Shown here in pieces: positions 1 to 7,886 of a stretch of DNA of 21,933 bases; position 1 is the first letter of the stretch; every line of letters begins with the position of its first letter. The DNA is from Lachnospiraceae bacterium. Lineage in GTDB: Bacteria > Bacillota_A > Clostridia > Lachnospirales > Lachnospiraceae. A program made the position numbers and the translations under genes. The DNA lies in assembly GCA_017614185.1 (NCBI GenBank), contig JAGACI010000064.1, forward strand, positions 1-21,933, read 5' to 3'. The notes under the pieces were generated by a model. It was not told the DNA's origin. It made no database searches and was given only the letters and a program-made list of their open reading frames with translations.

Positions 1-1136
1 GCCATCTGGTTTCCGGAAAGACCTGCAAATGCCCATGCAGAAAGTGTGATTCCGTGGATGGCACTGATTGAACCCATGCCATAGTGGTCTGACAAAAGTG
101 TGGGCACGTTGGAGAATCCTCCGCCGTATCCTGCGTTAACCCTGAAGATTAAAGCAAGAACAAGTACGATAAGTAAAACATTTCCTTCGCCGTTCTTAAT
201 AGCACCTGTAAGAATTACAAGTCCCGTGAATGCGATTGAAATGATAAAGATCATCTTATAGATAGTGTTACGATCTTTCATGTAATCTGCCCATGCGGAG
301 AATCCAAGACGTCCGCCGGCATTAAAGATTGCAGATATTGTAGAAATGATTCCTACGCTTGCTGCAAGACCGATACACTTAACAATCATCTTCTCCTGTG
401 AAATGATAGCAAGTCCACAGGTGATATTAATATAGAACATAAGCCAGATTCCGATATAGTTGGAAACAGGTTTGGTCTTGATGGTCTCCCAGATTCCGGG
501 TTTCTTCTCTGACTTGTCGGGCTCATGCCAGCCTGCAGGCTTAGCAAGAAGCAGGTGACCTACAAACATCATTACGAAGTAAACCGCTGCAAGAATCCAG
601 AACATCTTGTAGATTTCACCGTTCTGGTTGTCTCCAAGAATCTTCTGCATGATAGGAGAAGCGATAGCCTTCGCGCCACCGAAGCCTGCTACTGCAAGAC
701 CGGTTGCAAGACCCTTCTTATCCTCGAACCAAAGCATAAGAGTCTTAACAGGTGAAAGGTATCCTGTACCAAGGCCTACACCCATAACAAAACCATAGCT
801 TACATAAATTCCGATTAAAGCTGCAACACTGTGCTGGTGCTGTCCGCCGTACCAGATAAAGAAGCCTGTGCCTACCATGCCAAGTGTAAAGCAAATGGTG
901 GCAATAAGAGAGGATTTGTGAATATCTCTCTCTACTACATTTCCAAGGAATGCCGCTGACATGCCGAGGAAGAAAATTGCGAATGAAAATGCCCATTCAA
1001 CCGCAGACTTTGAAAATCCGATATAATCTGCAATCTCCTGTGAAAAAATGGACCAGCAATAAACCGTTCCGATACTGAAGTGAAGTAAGAGCGCGGGAAT
1101 GGCTGCTCTTGTCCATCTGTTACTGTACTTTCCCAT
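1..1136 (-). CDS. OFA-family MFS transporter (oxalate/formate antiporter-like), 3' end missing
   Basis: The frame is open from an ATG at 1134-1136 to the left window edge, giving 378 residues without a stop. The protein starts MGKYSNRWTRAAIPALLLHF and consists of successive hydrophobic segments. The glycine-rich stretch GVGLGTGYLSPV followed by WFEDKKGLATGLAVAGFGGAK is the cytoplasmic loop typical of the OFA (oxalate:formate antiporter) branch of the major facilitator superfamily. These proteins usually have 12 membrane helices and about 400-420 residues, so only the last few tens are missing. The ribosome-binding site AGAGAGGATACCAA precedes the ATG. The substrate cannot be read from sequence; a small organic acid is the usual inference. 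It has its own promoter inside the end of the upstream gene, so it is probably a separate transcription unit. Confidence 0.85.
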   Translation of the reverse strand, partial: MGKYSNRWTRAAIPALLLHFSIGTVYCWSIFSQEIADYIGFSKSAVEWAFSFAIFFLGMSAAFLGNVVERDIHKSSLIATICFTLGMVGTGFFIWYGGQHQHSVAALIGIYVSYGFVMGVGLGTGYLSPVKTLMLWFEDKKGLATGLAVAGFGGAKAIASPIMQKILGDNQNGEIYKMFWILAAVYFVMMFVGHLLLAKPAGWHEPDKSEKKPGIWETIKTKPVSNYIGIWLMFYINITCGLAIISQEKMIVKCIGLAASVGIISTISAIFNAGGRLGFSAWADYMKDRNTIYKMIFIISIAFTGLVILTGAIKNGEGNVLLIVLVLALIFRVNAGYGGGFSNVPTLLSDHYGMGSISAIHGITLSAWAFAGLSGNQM

Positions 1137-1197
1137 TTGGTATCCTCTCTTTATTGTTGTTTCTAATATGTATGGTTTCTAAATCCAATTCTTAACA

Positions 1198-1226
1198 ATT
1201 ATAGTCATTATTTCCCTAAAAATCAA
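1198..1226 (-). promoter_or_regulatory. Sigma-A-type promoter for the OFA transporter
   Basis: On the minus strand TTGATT (1226-1221) is followed by a 17-bp spacer and TATAAT (1203-1198). The -35 box lies in the last codons and stop of the upstream O-antigen-ligase-like gene. The predicted transcript starts near 1191 and has a leader of about 55 nt. Confidence 0.65.
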
Positions 1227-2775
1227 CCTTTGACGCATCTTTGTTTTGCATGGCGGCATTACCTATGCCCATTATGATGAAAATAAAGGGTATGTTTACA
1301 GGCTGTGCAAAGCTGAAAAAGTTATGCGACATGTAGGAAACAAGCGCCACTCCGCATGCAAAAGGGATTGTTCCCTTCCTTGAAAGGAACTGCTTTGCTT
1401 TGCCTGTCTGTGCTCCGACAAAGCCTATAAATCCAACCAATCCATAATTGCAAAGAACGGTAATCCACTCATTGTGAGCATTCGTAAGCCTTGCATCACC
1501 AAACTTGTCTATTATAAAAGCTGCTACGGAGCTGTCTCCTCTGTAAACGCCGTATGCAAACGAGTCAGGTCCCCATCCGATAAGTTTCTGTAAGATTCCT
1601 CCGTCAAAATACACCTTGATTCCGGCAACCCAGGTATATCCTCTTCCGTTTCCCCACTCATATCCCGGTATAAACGGGCTCTCGTTTGGAATGAATGCAA
1701 ACGCTTCGGGATTCACACTTCTTACTATCAAAAGGAAAAGATAGAAAACAACTCCGGAAATCAAAAGTAAGAGCGATATATTTTTCAATACTTTGAAAAG
1801 TATCTCTGTCGCTTCCTCGCTTAAAAGGTATGTCACAACCCCTATTGCAACTGCTATTACAAATAACACTATCGATATGGGACTGTACGCAAGAACAGAA
1901 GTTGCTACCGAATCATAATTGGTCTTTAATCCGGTTATCTTAAGAAAAACATGCATAAGTGACATGGAGCCGACTATAACCGACGCCGTTATCATACTTC
2001 TAAGCCTGTGCTCCTTATCTGACTTAACTGCTTTAAAAAAGATTGCAAGAATAACGGCAACATATACAATGAGTGCACTGTCGCTTCCCTGGACTGCACC
2101 GATTATTGCTCCAAGGCCTGTAAGGATTCCCGTAAAAATCATAACTATCCTGTTTTCGGTCATGTAGAAAATACCTGCTGCCAATGCAAAGAAAACAGAC
2201 CAGAATCCGCAAAACCAGTTAATATTTCCAAGGGTTGAGATAAATCCGGTGCTTGCACCTTCAAGTTCAACAGGATAAATATCAAACCTGTTAAGTGTTC
2301 CAAGCAAAAACTCAATCCCCGCAGAGATGCAAAGGAAGATTACTATTAACTTGTACTTATCCAAAAACTGGGAGATAAAAAAGTAAGATAAAACAAGAAA
2401 AATGCTTGTAAGATATCCCTGATACCAGCCGCCTTCTCCGGTAAGCGCAAAGCGCCTGTTGTAAGAAAAGTAAAATGACAGGTTGATTACAAGGAAGTAA
2501 ACAAGCATGAAAATATCGGGAAGCGAAGGCTTCGCAAAGCTTGTACTAAGCCCGTTATCCTTAACGCGTCCGATTATATAAAGAACATACAGAAAAACTC
2601 CAAAAATGCAAAAGGCGCCGGAAATATAAATATATAATACGCCCTTGTCCGTTCCGCCCTTCATATATCCATTGCTTAAAAAGAACGGAAAAACAACTGC
2701 CATCATCAGGCAGAATATAAAGCAAAGTGTCGCTTCCGACTGTCTTATCAGTTCAGAAAAGCCGGATTTTTTCAT
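1216..2775 (-). CDS. O-antigen ligase/Wzy-like polysaccharide membrane protein
   Basis: A 519-residue polytopic membrane protein with roughly ten to twelve hydrophobic segments along its whole length. The C-terminal half carries the Wzy_C/O-antigen-ligase signature: IGWGPDSFAYGVYRG followed by NAHNEWITVLCNYGLVGFIG, with the conserved GxGPDSF and HNE...GLVG elements. In this family the large loop with these motifs transfers or polymerises lipid-linked glycans outside the membrane. In a Gram-positive the acceptor would be capsule, teichoic acid or a glycoprotein rather than LPS; that is inference. Its ATG overlaps the stop of the upstream pseudouridine synthase as ATGA, so the two are translationally coupled. 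No glycan cluster surrounds it, so the substrate is unknown. Confidence 0.75.
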   Translation of the reverse strand: MKKSGFSELIRQSEATLCFIFCLMMAVVFPFFLSNGYMKGGTDKGVLYIYISGAFCIFGVFLYVLYIIGRVKDNGLSTSFAKPSLPDIFMLVYFLVINLSFYFSYNRRFALTGEGGWYQGYLTSIFLVLSYFFISQFLDKYKLIVIFLCISAGIEFLLGTLNRFDIYPVELEGASTGFISTLGNINWFCGFWSVFFALAAGIFYMTENRIVMIFTGILTGLGAIIGAVQGSDSALIVYVAVILAIFFKAVKSDKEHRLRSMITASVIVGSMSLMHVFLKITGLKTNYDSVATSVLAYSPISIVLFVIAVAIGVVTYLLSEEATEILFKVLKNISLLLLISGVVFYLFLLIVRSVNPEAFAFIPNESPFIPGYEWGNGRGYTWVAGIKVYFDGGILQKLIGWGPDSFAYGVYRGDSSVAAFIIDKFGDARLTNAHNEWITVLCNYGLVGFIGFVGAQTGKAKQFLSRKGTIPFACGVALVSYMSHNFFSFAQPVNIPFIFIIMGIGNAAMQNKDASKVDF

Positions 2776-3458
2776 CCTAAAAGCTCCTTGATTACTGTAT
2801 TTTCAGGTATGTATTCATACCGCATTCTTTCTTTCGAAACAGGATGAATAAATGAGATCCTGTTTGCAAATAAGGCAACATTTCTGATTCCCAGTGCTGC
2901 TGCCGTTTTATCGCTCTCGCAGTTACCGTATTTTTTGTCGGCAACAATCGGATGTCCCATGTTTGAAAGCTGCGCTCTTATCTGATGGAAGCGCCCTGTT
3001 TCTATCGAAACATCAAGCAAAGAAACTGTGGTGTTATCAACATCCCTGCTTCCAAGAAGAGTGTATGACAATATTGCTTTCTTCGCTTTCGGATTATCGG
3101 AAGCAGAAATTACTGCTCTTTTACCACCTTTAGGAGAAGTCTTCTCTTCCGAAAGGTAATCAACAAGCTTCCCTTTTTCGGGACTGACTTTTCCACAGAC
3201 CAAAGCCAGGTAATTCTTGTTTAATCCCCCGTTTAAGAGCTCTTTTGAAAGTCCGGATGCCGCATATTTATTCTTCGCAAATACCAAAAGTCCTTCTACA
3301 GGCATATCAAGCCTGTGAACTACTCCGAGATATCCGGTCCCGAGATATTTTTTTATTTCACTGACCAAATCAGGCTTTGAAATATCGGCGTTTTCGACGG
3401 CAAGTCCCGCCTCCTTGAAAACCACCATCAAATCCTTATCTTCAAAAAAAATCCTCAT
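2772..3458 (-). CDS. RluA-family RNA pseudouridine synthase
   Basis: A 228-residue protein with the RluA catalytic motif GVVHRLDMPVEGLLVFAKN (nucleophile Asp51 of HRLD), the start motif RIFFEDKDLMVVFKEAGLAV, and the late motif FHQIRAQLSNMGHPIVADKKYG. These enzymes isomerise specific uridines in rRNA or tRNA. There is no N-terminal S4 RNA-binding domain, so it resembles the short RluA/RluC-like proteins; the target base cannot be named. The start is odd: the ATG lies inside the 3' arm of a terminator hairpin, has no Shine-Dalgarno, and begins exactly where an extended -10 box would place transcription initiation. An alternative start at 3428 (Met11) has AAGGA four bases upstream but would delete conserved N-terminal residues. 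It is coupled to the downstream membrane protein by ATGA. Confidence 0.88.
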   Translation of the reverse strand: MRIFFEDKDLMVVFKEAGLAVENADISKPDLVSEIKKYLGTGYLGVVHRLDMPVEGLLVFAKNKYAASGLSKELLNGGLNKNYLALVCGKVSPEKGKLVDYLSEEKTSPKGGKRAVISASDNPKAKKAILSYTLLGSRDVDNTTVSLLDVSIETGRFHQIRAQLSNMGHPIVADKKYGNCESDKTAAALGIRNVALFANRISFIHPVSKERMRYEYIPENTVIKELLG

Positions 3459-3483
3459 GCTATGATTCTACCATAGCATGAGG
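3444..3483 (-). terminator. Intrinsic terminator of the two-component operon, overlapping the next start codon
   Basis: A perfect 12-bp inverted repeat (3453-3464 and 3472-3483, 7-nt loop) is followed on the minus strand by eight T residues (3451-3444). It begins 22 nt after the response-regulator stop. Its 3' arm contains the ATG (3458-3456) of the pseudouridine synthase, and its U-tract encodes that protein's Ile-Phe-Phe. Confidence 0.85.
3465..3473 (-). promoter_or_regulatory. Candidate extended -10 promoter for a leaderless pseudouridine synthase mRNA
   Basis: In the loop of the terminator the minus strand reads TGGTAGAAT: an extended -10 (TGn plus TAGAAT, 3470-3465). Six bases separate TAGAAT from the A of the ATG at 3458, so +1 would fall on the start codon. 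The hexamer 17 bp upstream is not a recognisable -35, so the call rests on the extended -10 only. Confidence 0.4.
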
Positions 3484-3504
3484 AAATCGTGTGTTTTTTC
3501 TTTA

Positions 3505-4197
3505 TTAAACCTTAAATCTGTATCCAACGCCCCAGATAGTTTCAATGTATTGAGGATTAGTGGTATCATACTCAATCTTTTCACGGATTTTCTTAATGTG
3601 AACGGTTACCGTTGCAATATCACCATAGGATTCCATTCCCCAGATAGCCTTGAAAAGATCTTCCTTTGAAAAAACTCTGTTGGGATTTTCGGCAAGGAAT
3701 GTAAGGATATCAAATTCTTTACTGGTAAAGAATTTCTCCTCACCGTCAACAAAAACTCTTCTTGCTCCCTTGTCAATCTTTAAGCCTCTGATTTCAACTA
3801 TCTCGCTCTTTACGGGTGGTGCAGAGCCTACAAGTCTGCTGTATCTTGCAAGATGCGCCTTTACTCTGGCAACAAGTTCACTTGGACTGAACGGCTTTGT
3901 CATATAGTCATCCGCTCCAAGGCCAAGTCCCCTTATTTTATCGATGTCATCTTTCTTTGCCGAAACCATGAGAATCGGAACATTTTTCGTCTCTCTGATT
4001 TTCTTGCAAACCTCAAATCCGTCAATTCCGGGAAGCATAAGATCAAGAATGATAAGATCATAATCTTTGCTTAAAGCAGCCTCAAGTCCCTTGTCTCCGG
4101 TATTCTCTATGTCCACCGAATAATCGCTCATCTCAAGATAATCTTTCTCAAGGTCAGCGATTGCTTCTTCGTCTTCAACAATAAGAATCTTACTCAT
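3505..4197 (-). CDS. OmpR/PhoB-family response regulator
   Basis: A 230-residue response regulator. The receiver domain (about 1-120) has the acidic pocket VEDEE, the phospho-acceptor Asp52 in LDLMLPGIDGFEV, Ser79 in VSA and Lys101 in TKPF. The C-terminal winged helix (about 135-230) ends VTVHIKKIREKIEYD and ETIWGVGYRFKV, typical of OmpR/PhoB DNA-binding domains. The start at 4197 (MSKILIVEDE) is chosen because it begins the receiver fold exactly and has GGAG nine bases upstream. A longer in-frame start at 4290 would add 31 unrelated residues inside the kinase gene. It overlaps the kinase stop by 8 bp, so the pair is translationally coupled. The regulon is unknown. Confidence 0.93.
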   Translation of the reverse strand: MSKILIVEDEEAIADLEKDYLEMSDYSVDIENTGDKGLEAALSKDYDLIILDLMLPGIDGFEVCKKIRETKNVPILMVSAKKDDIDKIRGLGLGADDYMTKPFSPSELVARVKAHLARYSRLVGSAPPVKSEIVEIRGLKIDKGARRVFVDGEEKFFTSKEFDILTFLAENPNRVFSKEDLFKAIWGMESYGDIATVTVHIKKIREKIEYDTTNPQYIETIWGVGYRFKV

Positions 4198-5344
4198 CTT
4201 CTTTTGCTCCTTCCGTTTCATTGTATTTGCGAAGCACGAAATGTATACATGTTCCTTCGCCTTCTTTACCGGTAGCCCAAATATATCCACCGTGATCTTC
4301 TATTATCTTCTTTACTATGGAAAGTCCGATACCGCTTCCGCCCTGTGCGGAGTTTCTCGATGCATCCGTTCTGAAGAACCTGTCAAAAATATTCGGCAGG
4401 TCTTTTTGCGCGATGCCTTTTCCATTATCTTCTATCTCAACTCTTATGGAATCAACCTCGTCAAGGATTCTTATATCAATAACGCCGTTTGGTTTATCCA
4501 TATATTTAACCGAGTTACCGATGATGTTGTTGATTACCCTCTTCATCTGCTCGGGATCGGCTATTATCTTTGTGTCGGGACTTACAATATTTGAATAGTT
4601 AAGTCTTATATTTTTGGACTCAAGATCCATTCCGACTTCCTCAACACAGTCGCCAAAATAATCTGCAACGTTGATTCTGTGGAAATCATAAGGAATTCTG
4701 TTACTGTCAATCTTTGAATAAATGGTAAGCTCGTTTATAAGCTTATCCATATCGTTTGCTTTGTTGTAGATGGTCTTAATGTATTTATCCATCTTCTCGG
4801 GAGTATCCGCAACTCCGTCCATGATTCCCTCGACATAACCTTTAACTGCGGTGATGGGAGTTTTCAAATCATGGGAAATGTTACTGATAAGCTCTCTGTT
4901 TCTTGCCTCATGAGCCATCTTCTCTTCGATCGACTCTTTAAGCCTTAATCTCATATCCTCGTAGTTTCTGTAAAGCTCGCCGATTTCGCCTTTGCTGTCC
5001 GTTTCAAGCATGTAGTCGAAATTGCCGTCCTTAATCTTCGTCATCGCGACGTTCAGCTGTCTTATCGGGTCTATGATACCTTTGTTAATCCAAATGGTAA
5101 GTACCAGGGATGAACAGACAAGAATTATAAAAATGGCAACACAGACATCTATGACAATTCTCTTGAATGCCTCTCCGTCCGAAAGCGTTACAACAAAAAC
5201 TCCGTCATCAGTCTTCTCAACTGTCTGGACTTCAACTTCTCTCACGACTATGGGTTTAACCGCCAGAACCGTTATCACGCTTAAAAGAAGCGGAATAACT
5301 ACTATAAGTATGAAAGTCAAATTGGATCTTGTCTTAAGTCTCAT
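4190..5344 (-). CDS. Membrane sensor histidine kinase
   Basis: A 384-residue kinase. TM1 is at about 9-29 and TM2 at about 63-87, leaving an extracytoplasmic loop of only about 33 residues, so it probably senses a membrane signal or a partner protein. A HAMP-like linker (about 88-140) follows, then the dimerisation/phospho-acceptor helix with His158 in NISHDLKTPITAVKGYVEG. The ATPase domain has the N box VINNIIGNSVKYM (about 270-282), G1 DNGKG (306-310), the F box FDRFF and G2 GGSGIGLSIV (335-344). The start at 5344 is chosen for its GGGGAGAAACAT ribosome-binding site; an in-frame codon 19 residues upstream lies in the structured leader. It autophosphorylates and passes phosphate to the overlapping regulator gene; the signal is unknown. 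Confidence 0.92.
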   Translation of the reverse strand: MRLKTRSNLTFILIVVIPLLLSVITVLAVKPIVVREVEVQTVEKTDDGVFVVTLSDGEAFKRIVIDVCVAIFIILVCSSLVLTIWINKGIIDPIRQLNVAMTKIKDGNFDYMLETDSKGEIGELYRNYEDMRLRLKESIEEKMAHEARNRELISNISHDLKTPITAVKGYVEGIMDGVADTPEKMDKYIKTIYNKANDMDKLINELTIYSKIDSNRIPYDFHRINVADYFGDCVEEVGMDLESKNIRLNYSNIVSPDTKIIADPEQMKRVINNIIGNSVKYMDKPNGVIDIRILDEVDSIRVEIEDNGKGIAQKDLPNIFDRFFRTDASRNSAQGGSGIGLSIVKKIIEDHGGYIWATGKEGEGTCIHFVLRKYNETEGAKEDE

Positions 5345-5355
5345 ATGTTTCTCCC

Positions 5356-5369
5356 CGCAATAAATTGCG
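5356..5369 (-). repeat. Short dyad just upstream of the kinase ribosome-binding site
   Basis: CGCAAT and ATTGCG are inverted repeats separated by two bases, ending next to GGGGAG. It could be a small hairpin limiting ribosome access or an operator half-site pair. Nothing further supports either reading. Confidence 0.35.
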
Positions 5370-5381
5370 TATAAACCAACG

Positions 5382-5413
5382 AGCCTACGGTAGGTTCTCA
5401 CATACCGTAGGCT
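5382..5413 (-). repeat. Inverted repeat in the kinase leader
   Basis: The arms AGCCTACGGTA (5382-5392) and TACCGTAGGCT (5403-5413) are perfect 11-bp complements with a 10-nt loop. No T-run follows on either strand, so it is not a simple terminator. The core CCTACGG/CCGTAGG also recurs at 5460-5466 (CTACGG), allowing alternative pairings in the same leader. Position suggests 5' UTR structure or an operator for the two-component operon. Confidence 0.6.
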
Positions 5414-5424
5414 ACGCTCACATA
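5397..5424 (-). promoter_or_regulatory. Direct repeats, candidate response-regulator binding sites
   Basis: The octamer TATGTGAG occurs twice on the minus strand, at 5424-5417 and 5404-5397, spaced exactly 20 bp (about two helical turns). Tandem direct repeats on one DNA face are typical OmpR-family targets, so autoregulation by the encoded regulator is a possible role. The 5345-5538 gap otherwise holds only a weak -10-like TACAAT (5475-5470) without a convincing -35. Confidence 0.35.
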
Positions 5425-5538
5425 TTAGAGGAAAGGGGGATTTAGGCGACTACGTCGTCTACGGTTATTATTGTATCTGATAGAAATTCAAAATACCATT
5501 AAATAAATCGAATAATTCTATAAACTTTTTATAAACTT

Positions 5539-6759
5539 TTAGATGTTTTTGTATATGTCAACGAGGTTTAAAACGACCTCAGTTGCCCTGTCCATGCGCT
5601 CTACCGTGGTACATTCGAAGTTCCCGTGATAATTAAATCCGCCTGTTCCAAGATTGGGGCAGGGAAGTCCTTCATAAGAAAGTCTCGCTCCATCGGTACC
5701 ACCTCTTACAGGAATCTCCTCGGGTTCCATACCGGCTTTCCTGATTGCAATTCTTGCATTTTCGATAAGGTGCATGTGGGGAAGAATCTTCTCAAGCATG
5801 TTGTAATAAGAATCTTTGATTTCTGCCTTGACCGTTCCCTCACCGTACTTTTCGTTCATCTTTGAAGCAATTTCTTCTACGGTCTTCTTTCTTTTTTCAA
5901 AAATATCTTTATCGTGATCTCTTATTATATAGGAAAGAGTTGCCTCACCGACTCTTCCGCTCATCTCTGTAAGATGATAGAAACCTTCTCTCTTTTCGGT
6001 ATGTGCGGGTGTCTCATCGGAAGGAAGCATTGAATGGAATTCCATTGCAAGATGAGAAGCATTAATCATCACATCCTTTGCATCTCCGGGGTGAACACTG
6101 AATCCTTTAATATGGATTGTTGCACTTGCAGCATTGAAGTTCTCATACTCAAGGCAGTTGGAATCGCCTCCGTCAACCGTGTATGCGTACGCAGCATCAA
6201 AGCCCTTTATGTCAAAATAGTCTGCTCCCTCTCCTATTTCCTCATCGGGTGTGAAGCAAATCTTAAGTGCTCCGTGCTCTCTTTTTTCACCGATTATTGT
6301 TTCGAGGGCAGTCATGATTTCGGCTATGCCCGCCTTGTCATCGGCTCCGAGAAGTGTGGTTCCGTCGGTTGTGATTACTGTCTCTCCGACAAAGTCTTTA
6401 AGGAAAGGAAATTTATCCGGAGACATCTTTGCTCCTGAGCCGGGCAGCGTTATGACACTTCCGTCATATTTTTCATGAAGGATGGGTTTTACATCTTTTC
6501 CCGATGCGTCAGGCGAAGTATCCATATGAGCAATAAGCCCGAGTGGCTTTGCTTTTTCAAAGCCTTTTGATGCCGGAAGTGTTCCGTACACATAGCACTT
6601 ATCATCCACATAGACATTCTCAAGGCCTAATTCCTTCATTTCCTTTACAAGTATATTTGCGAGGTCAAACTCTCCCTTAAAGCTTGGATGAGTTCCGCTC
6701 TTTTCATCGCTTGTTGTATGAACCTTTGCGTATTTTATAAGTCTTTCATATGCTTTCAT
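5539..6759 (-). CDS. pepT: Peptidase T (tripeptide aminopeptidase)
   Basis: A 406-residue M20B metallopeptidase of normal PepT length, which removes the N-terminal residue from tripeptides in the cytoplasm. Di-zinc site motifs are all visible: IAHMDTSPDASG (His78, Asp80), LLGADDKAGIAEI (bridging Asp140), the catalytic pair in FTPDEEIGEGAD (Glu173/174), TVDGGD (Asp196), and the late RGGTDGARLS and NLGTGGFNYHG elements. The lid domain carries GFSVHPGDAKDVMINA. The start at 6759 (MKAYERLIKY) is chosen over an in-frame codon at 6783 because AGGAGG lies nine bases upstream of it. It has its own promoter and is divergent from the dehydrogenase operon. Confidence 0.95.
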   Translation of the reverse strand: MKAYERLIKYAKVHTTSDEKSGTHPSFKGEFDLANILVKEMKELGLENVYVDDKCYVYGTLPASKGFEKAKPLGLIAHMDTSPDASGKDVKPILHEKYDGSVITLPGSGAKMSPDKFPFLKDFVGETVITTDGTTLLGADDKAGIAEIMTALETIIGEKREHGALKICFTPDEEIGEGADYFDIKGFDAAYAYTVDGGDSNCLEYENFNAASATIHIKGFSVHPGDAKDVMINASHLAMEFHSMLPSDETPAHTEKREGFYHLTEMSGRVGEATLSYIIRDHDKDIFEKRKKTVEEIASKMNEKYGEGTVKAEIKDSYYNMLEKILPHMHLIENARIAIRKAGMEPEEIPVRGGTDGARLSYEGLPCPNLGTGGFNYHGNFECTTVERMDRATEVVLNLVDIYKNI

Positions 6760-6791
6760 TATTAAAAGCCTCCTGTTTCTCATTCCCTATC

Positions 6792-6820
6792 ATTTTATAT
6801 CCCGAAAGGGCAATTAGCAA
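6792..6820 (-). promoter_or_regulatory. pepT promoter
   Basis: On the minus strand TTGCTA (6820-6815), a 17-bp spacer, then TAAAAT (6797-6792), 32 bp upstream of the pepT ATG. It is back to back with the promoter of the divergent operon, with 31 bp between the two -35 boxes. Confidence 0.5.
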
Positions 6821-6851
6821 CATTCCGGGAGGCCTCTCCTTCTCATTATTC

Positions 6852-6880
6852 TTGAAATTACACCTTTTCAATGCTACACT
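6852..6880 (+). promoter_or_regulatory. Promoter of the dehydrogenase-gtrA-lspA-murG operon
   Basis: TTGAAA (6852-6857), a 17-bp spacer ending in TGC (extended -10), then TACACT (6875-6880). The predicted start is near 6887, about 30 nt before the ATG at 6918. Confidence 0.65.
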
Positions 6881-6917
6881 ATTAAAGATTTATCAACTAA
6901 TAAGGGAGGGTATACGT

Positions 6918-7877
6918 ATGAAGATTGTAGCGCTTGAAAGAAGTTGTGTAGGAATGGATATCGACTTTGATTTTACCGAGTTTGGTGAGATGATTGTCTA
7001 TCCCAACACCACATCACCCGAGGATATTAAGGAACGAGTTAAAGAAGCTGATATAATCATCGCAAACAAAGCGCGCCTTGACTCCGATACCCTTAAAGAT
7101 GCAAACTCATTAAAGCTTATCTGCGAGACCGCGACAGGCTTTGACAACATAGATCTGGAATATTGCAAGTCACGTGGCATTCAGGTAAGAAACGTTAAGG
7201 GCTATTCTACAACAATGGTTGCACAGCACACCTTTGCACTTGCCTTAACTCTTGCGCATCACATGCCCTACTATGATGATTTTGTAAAATCCGGAGCATA
7301 TTCCGCACAGGATAAATTCTCATATTTCGACAACACATTCAGAGAGCTCGAGGGTCAGACCTGGGGTATTATCGGAATGGGTAATATCGGAAAAAGAGTT
7401 GCTTCCATTGCCACTGCATTCGGATGTCACGTAATCTTTTTCTCACCCACAGGCAAGAGTACGGTTACCGAGTATGAGAGAGTGGATTTTGAATCCTTAT
7501 TAAAAAGAAGCGACATTCTCTCTATCCACTGTCCTTTAAGCGACCTTACCAGACACATCATCAATGCGGATGCATTTAAAATGATGAAAAAGAGTGCTAT
7601 ACTTGTTAACGTTGCCAGAGGAGCAGTTATTGATCAGGCTGCTTTGGCTGATGCACTTGATAACGGAGAGATACTTGCTGCAGGTCTTGATGTACTTGAG
7701 GGAGAACCCATGAAAACCGATAACCCTCTTGCAAGAATCAAGGACAGCAACAAGCTTATCATTACTCCTCACATCGCATGGTGTGCTGTCGAGACAAGAA
7801 CCAGACTCCTTGATGATGTCAAAGAGAATATCAGAACCTTCTTAAAAGGCGAAGACAGAAACGTTGTAAATAAATAA
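6918..7877 (+). CDS. D-2-hydroxyacid dehydrogenase (glycerate dehydrogenase-like)
   Basis: A 319-residue NAD(P)-dependent 2-hydroxyacid dehydrogenase that interconverts a 2-oxoacid and its D-2-hydroxyacid. The Rossmann motif GMGNIG is at 153-158. Catalytic residues follow family positions: Arg234 in NVARGAVID, Glu263 in LEGEP and His285 in TPHIAWCAVETR. The PHIAW...ETR.RL ending is most like glycerate dehydrogenase/hydroxypyruvate reductase, but the substrate is uncertain. The start at 6918 has AAGGGAGGG upstream. The frame stays open upstream to 6750, but that part crosses the promoter and encodes no recognisable domain. First gene of a five-gene operon; gtrA-like follows after 9 bp. Confidence 0.9.
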   Translation: MKIVALERSCVGMDIDFDFTEFGEMIVYPNTTSPEDIKERVKEADIIIANKARLDSDTLKDANSLKLICETATGFDNIDLEYCKSRGIQVRNVKGYSTTMVAQHTFALALTLAHHMPYYDDFVKSGAYSAQDKFSYFDNTFRELEGQTWGIIGMGNIGKRVASIATAFGCHVIFFSPTGKSTVTEYERVDFESLLKRSDILSIHCPLSDLTRHIINADAFKMMKKSAILVNVARGAVIDQAALADALDNGEILAAGLDVLEGEPMKTDNPLARIKDSNKLIITPHIAWCAVETRTRLLDDVKENIRTFLKGEDRNVVNK

Positions 7878-7886
7878 AGGATTGTT

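Noticed and set aside
745..996. Minus-strand 83-codon ORF inside the OFA transporter
   Set aside because: It is another frame of the transporter gene, which is open across the region with clear MFS motifs.
4198..4290. Upstream extension of the response regulator
   Set aside because: The additional 31 residues come from the kinase gene in another frame; the receiver fold begins at MSKILIVEDE with its own GGAG.
6825..6841. GC-rich partial palindrome around AGGCCT between the pepT and dehydrogenase promoters
   Set aside because: Symmetry is only partial and there is no second copy; it is too weak to call an operator.
6750..6917. Upstream extension of the D-2-hydroxyacid dehydrogenase
   Set aside because: It spans the operon promoter and the pepT start region; the ATG at 6918 has a strong ribosome-binding site and begins the family domain.
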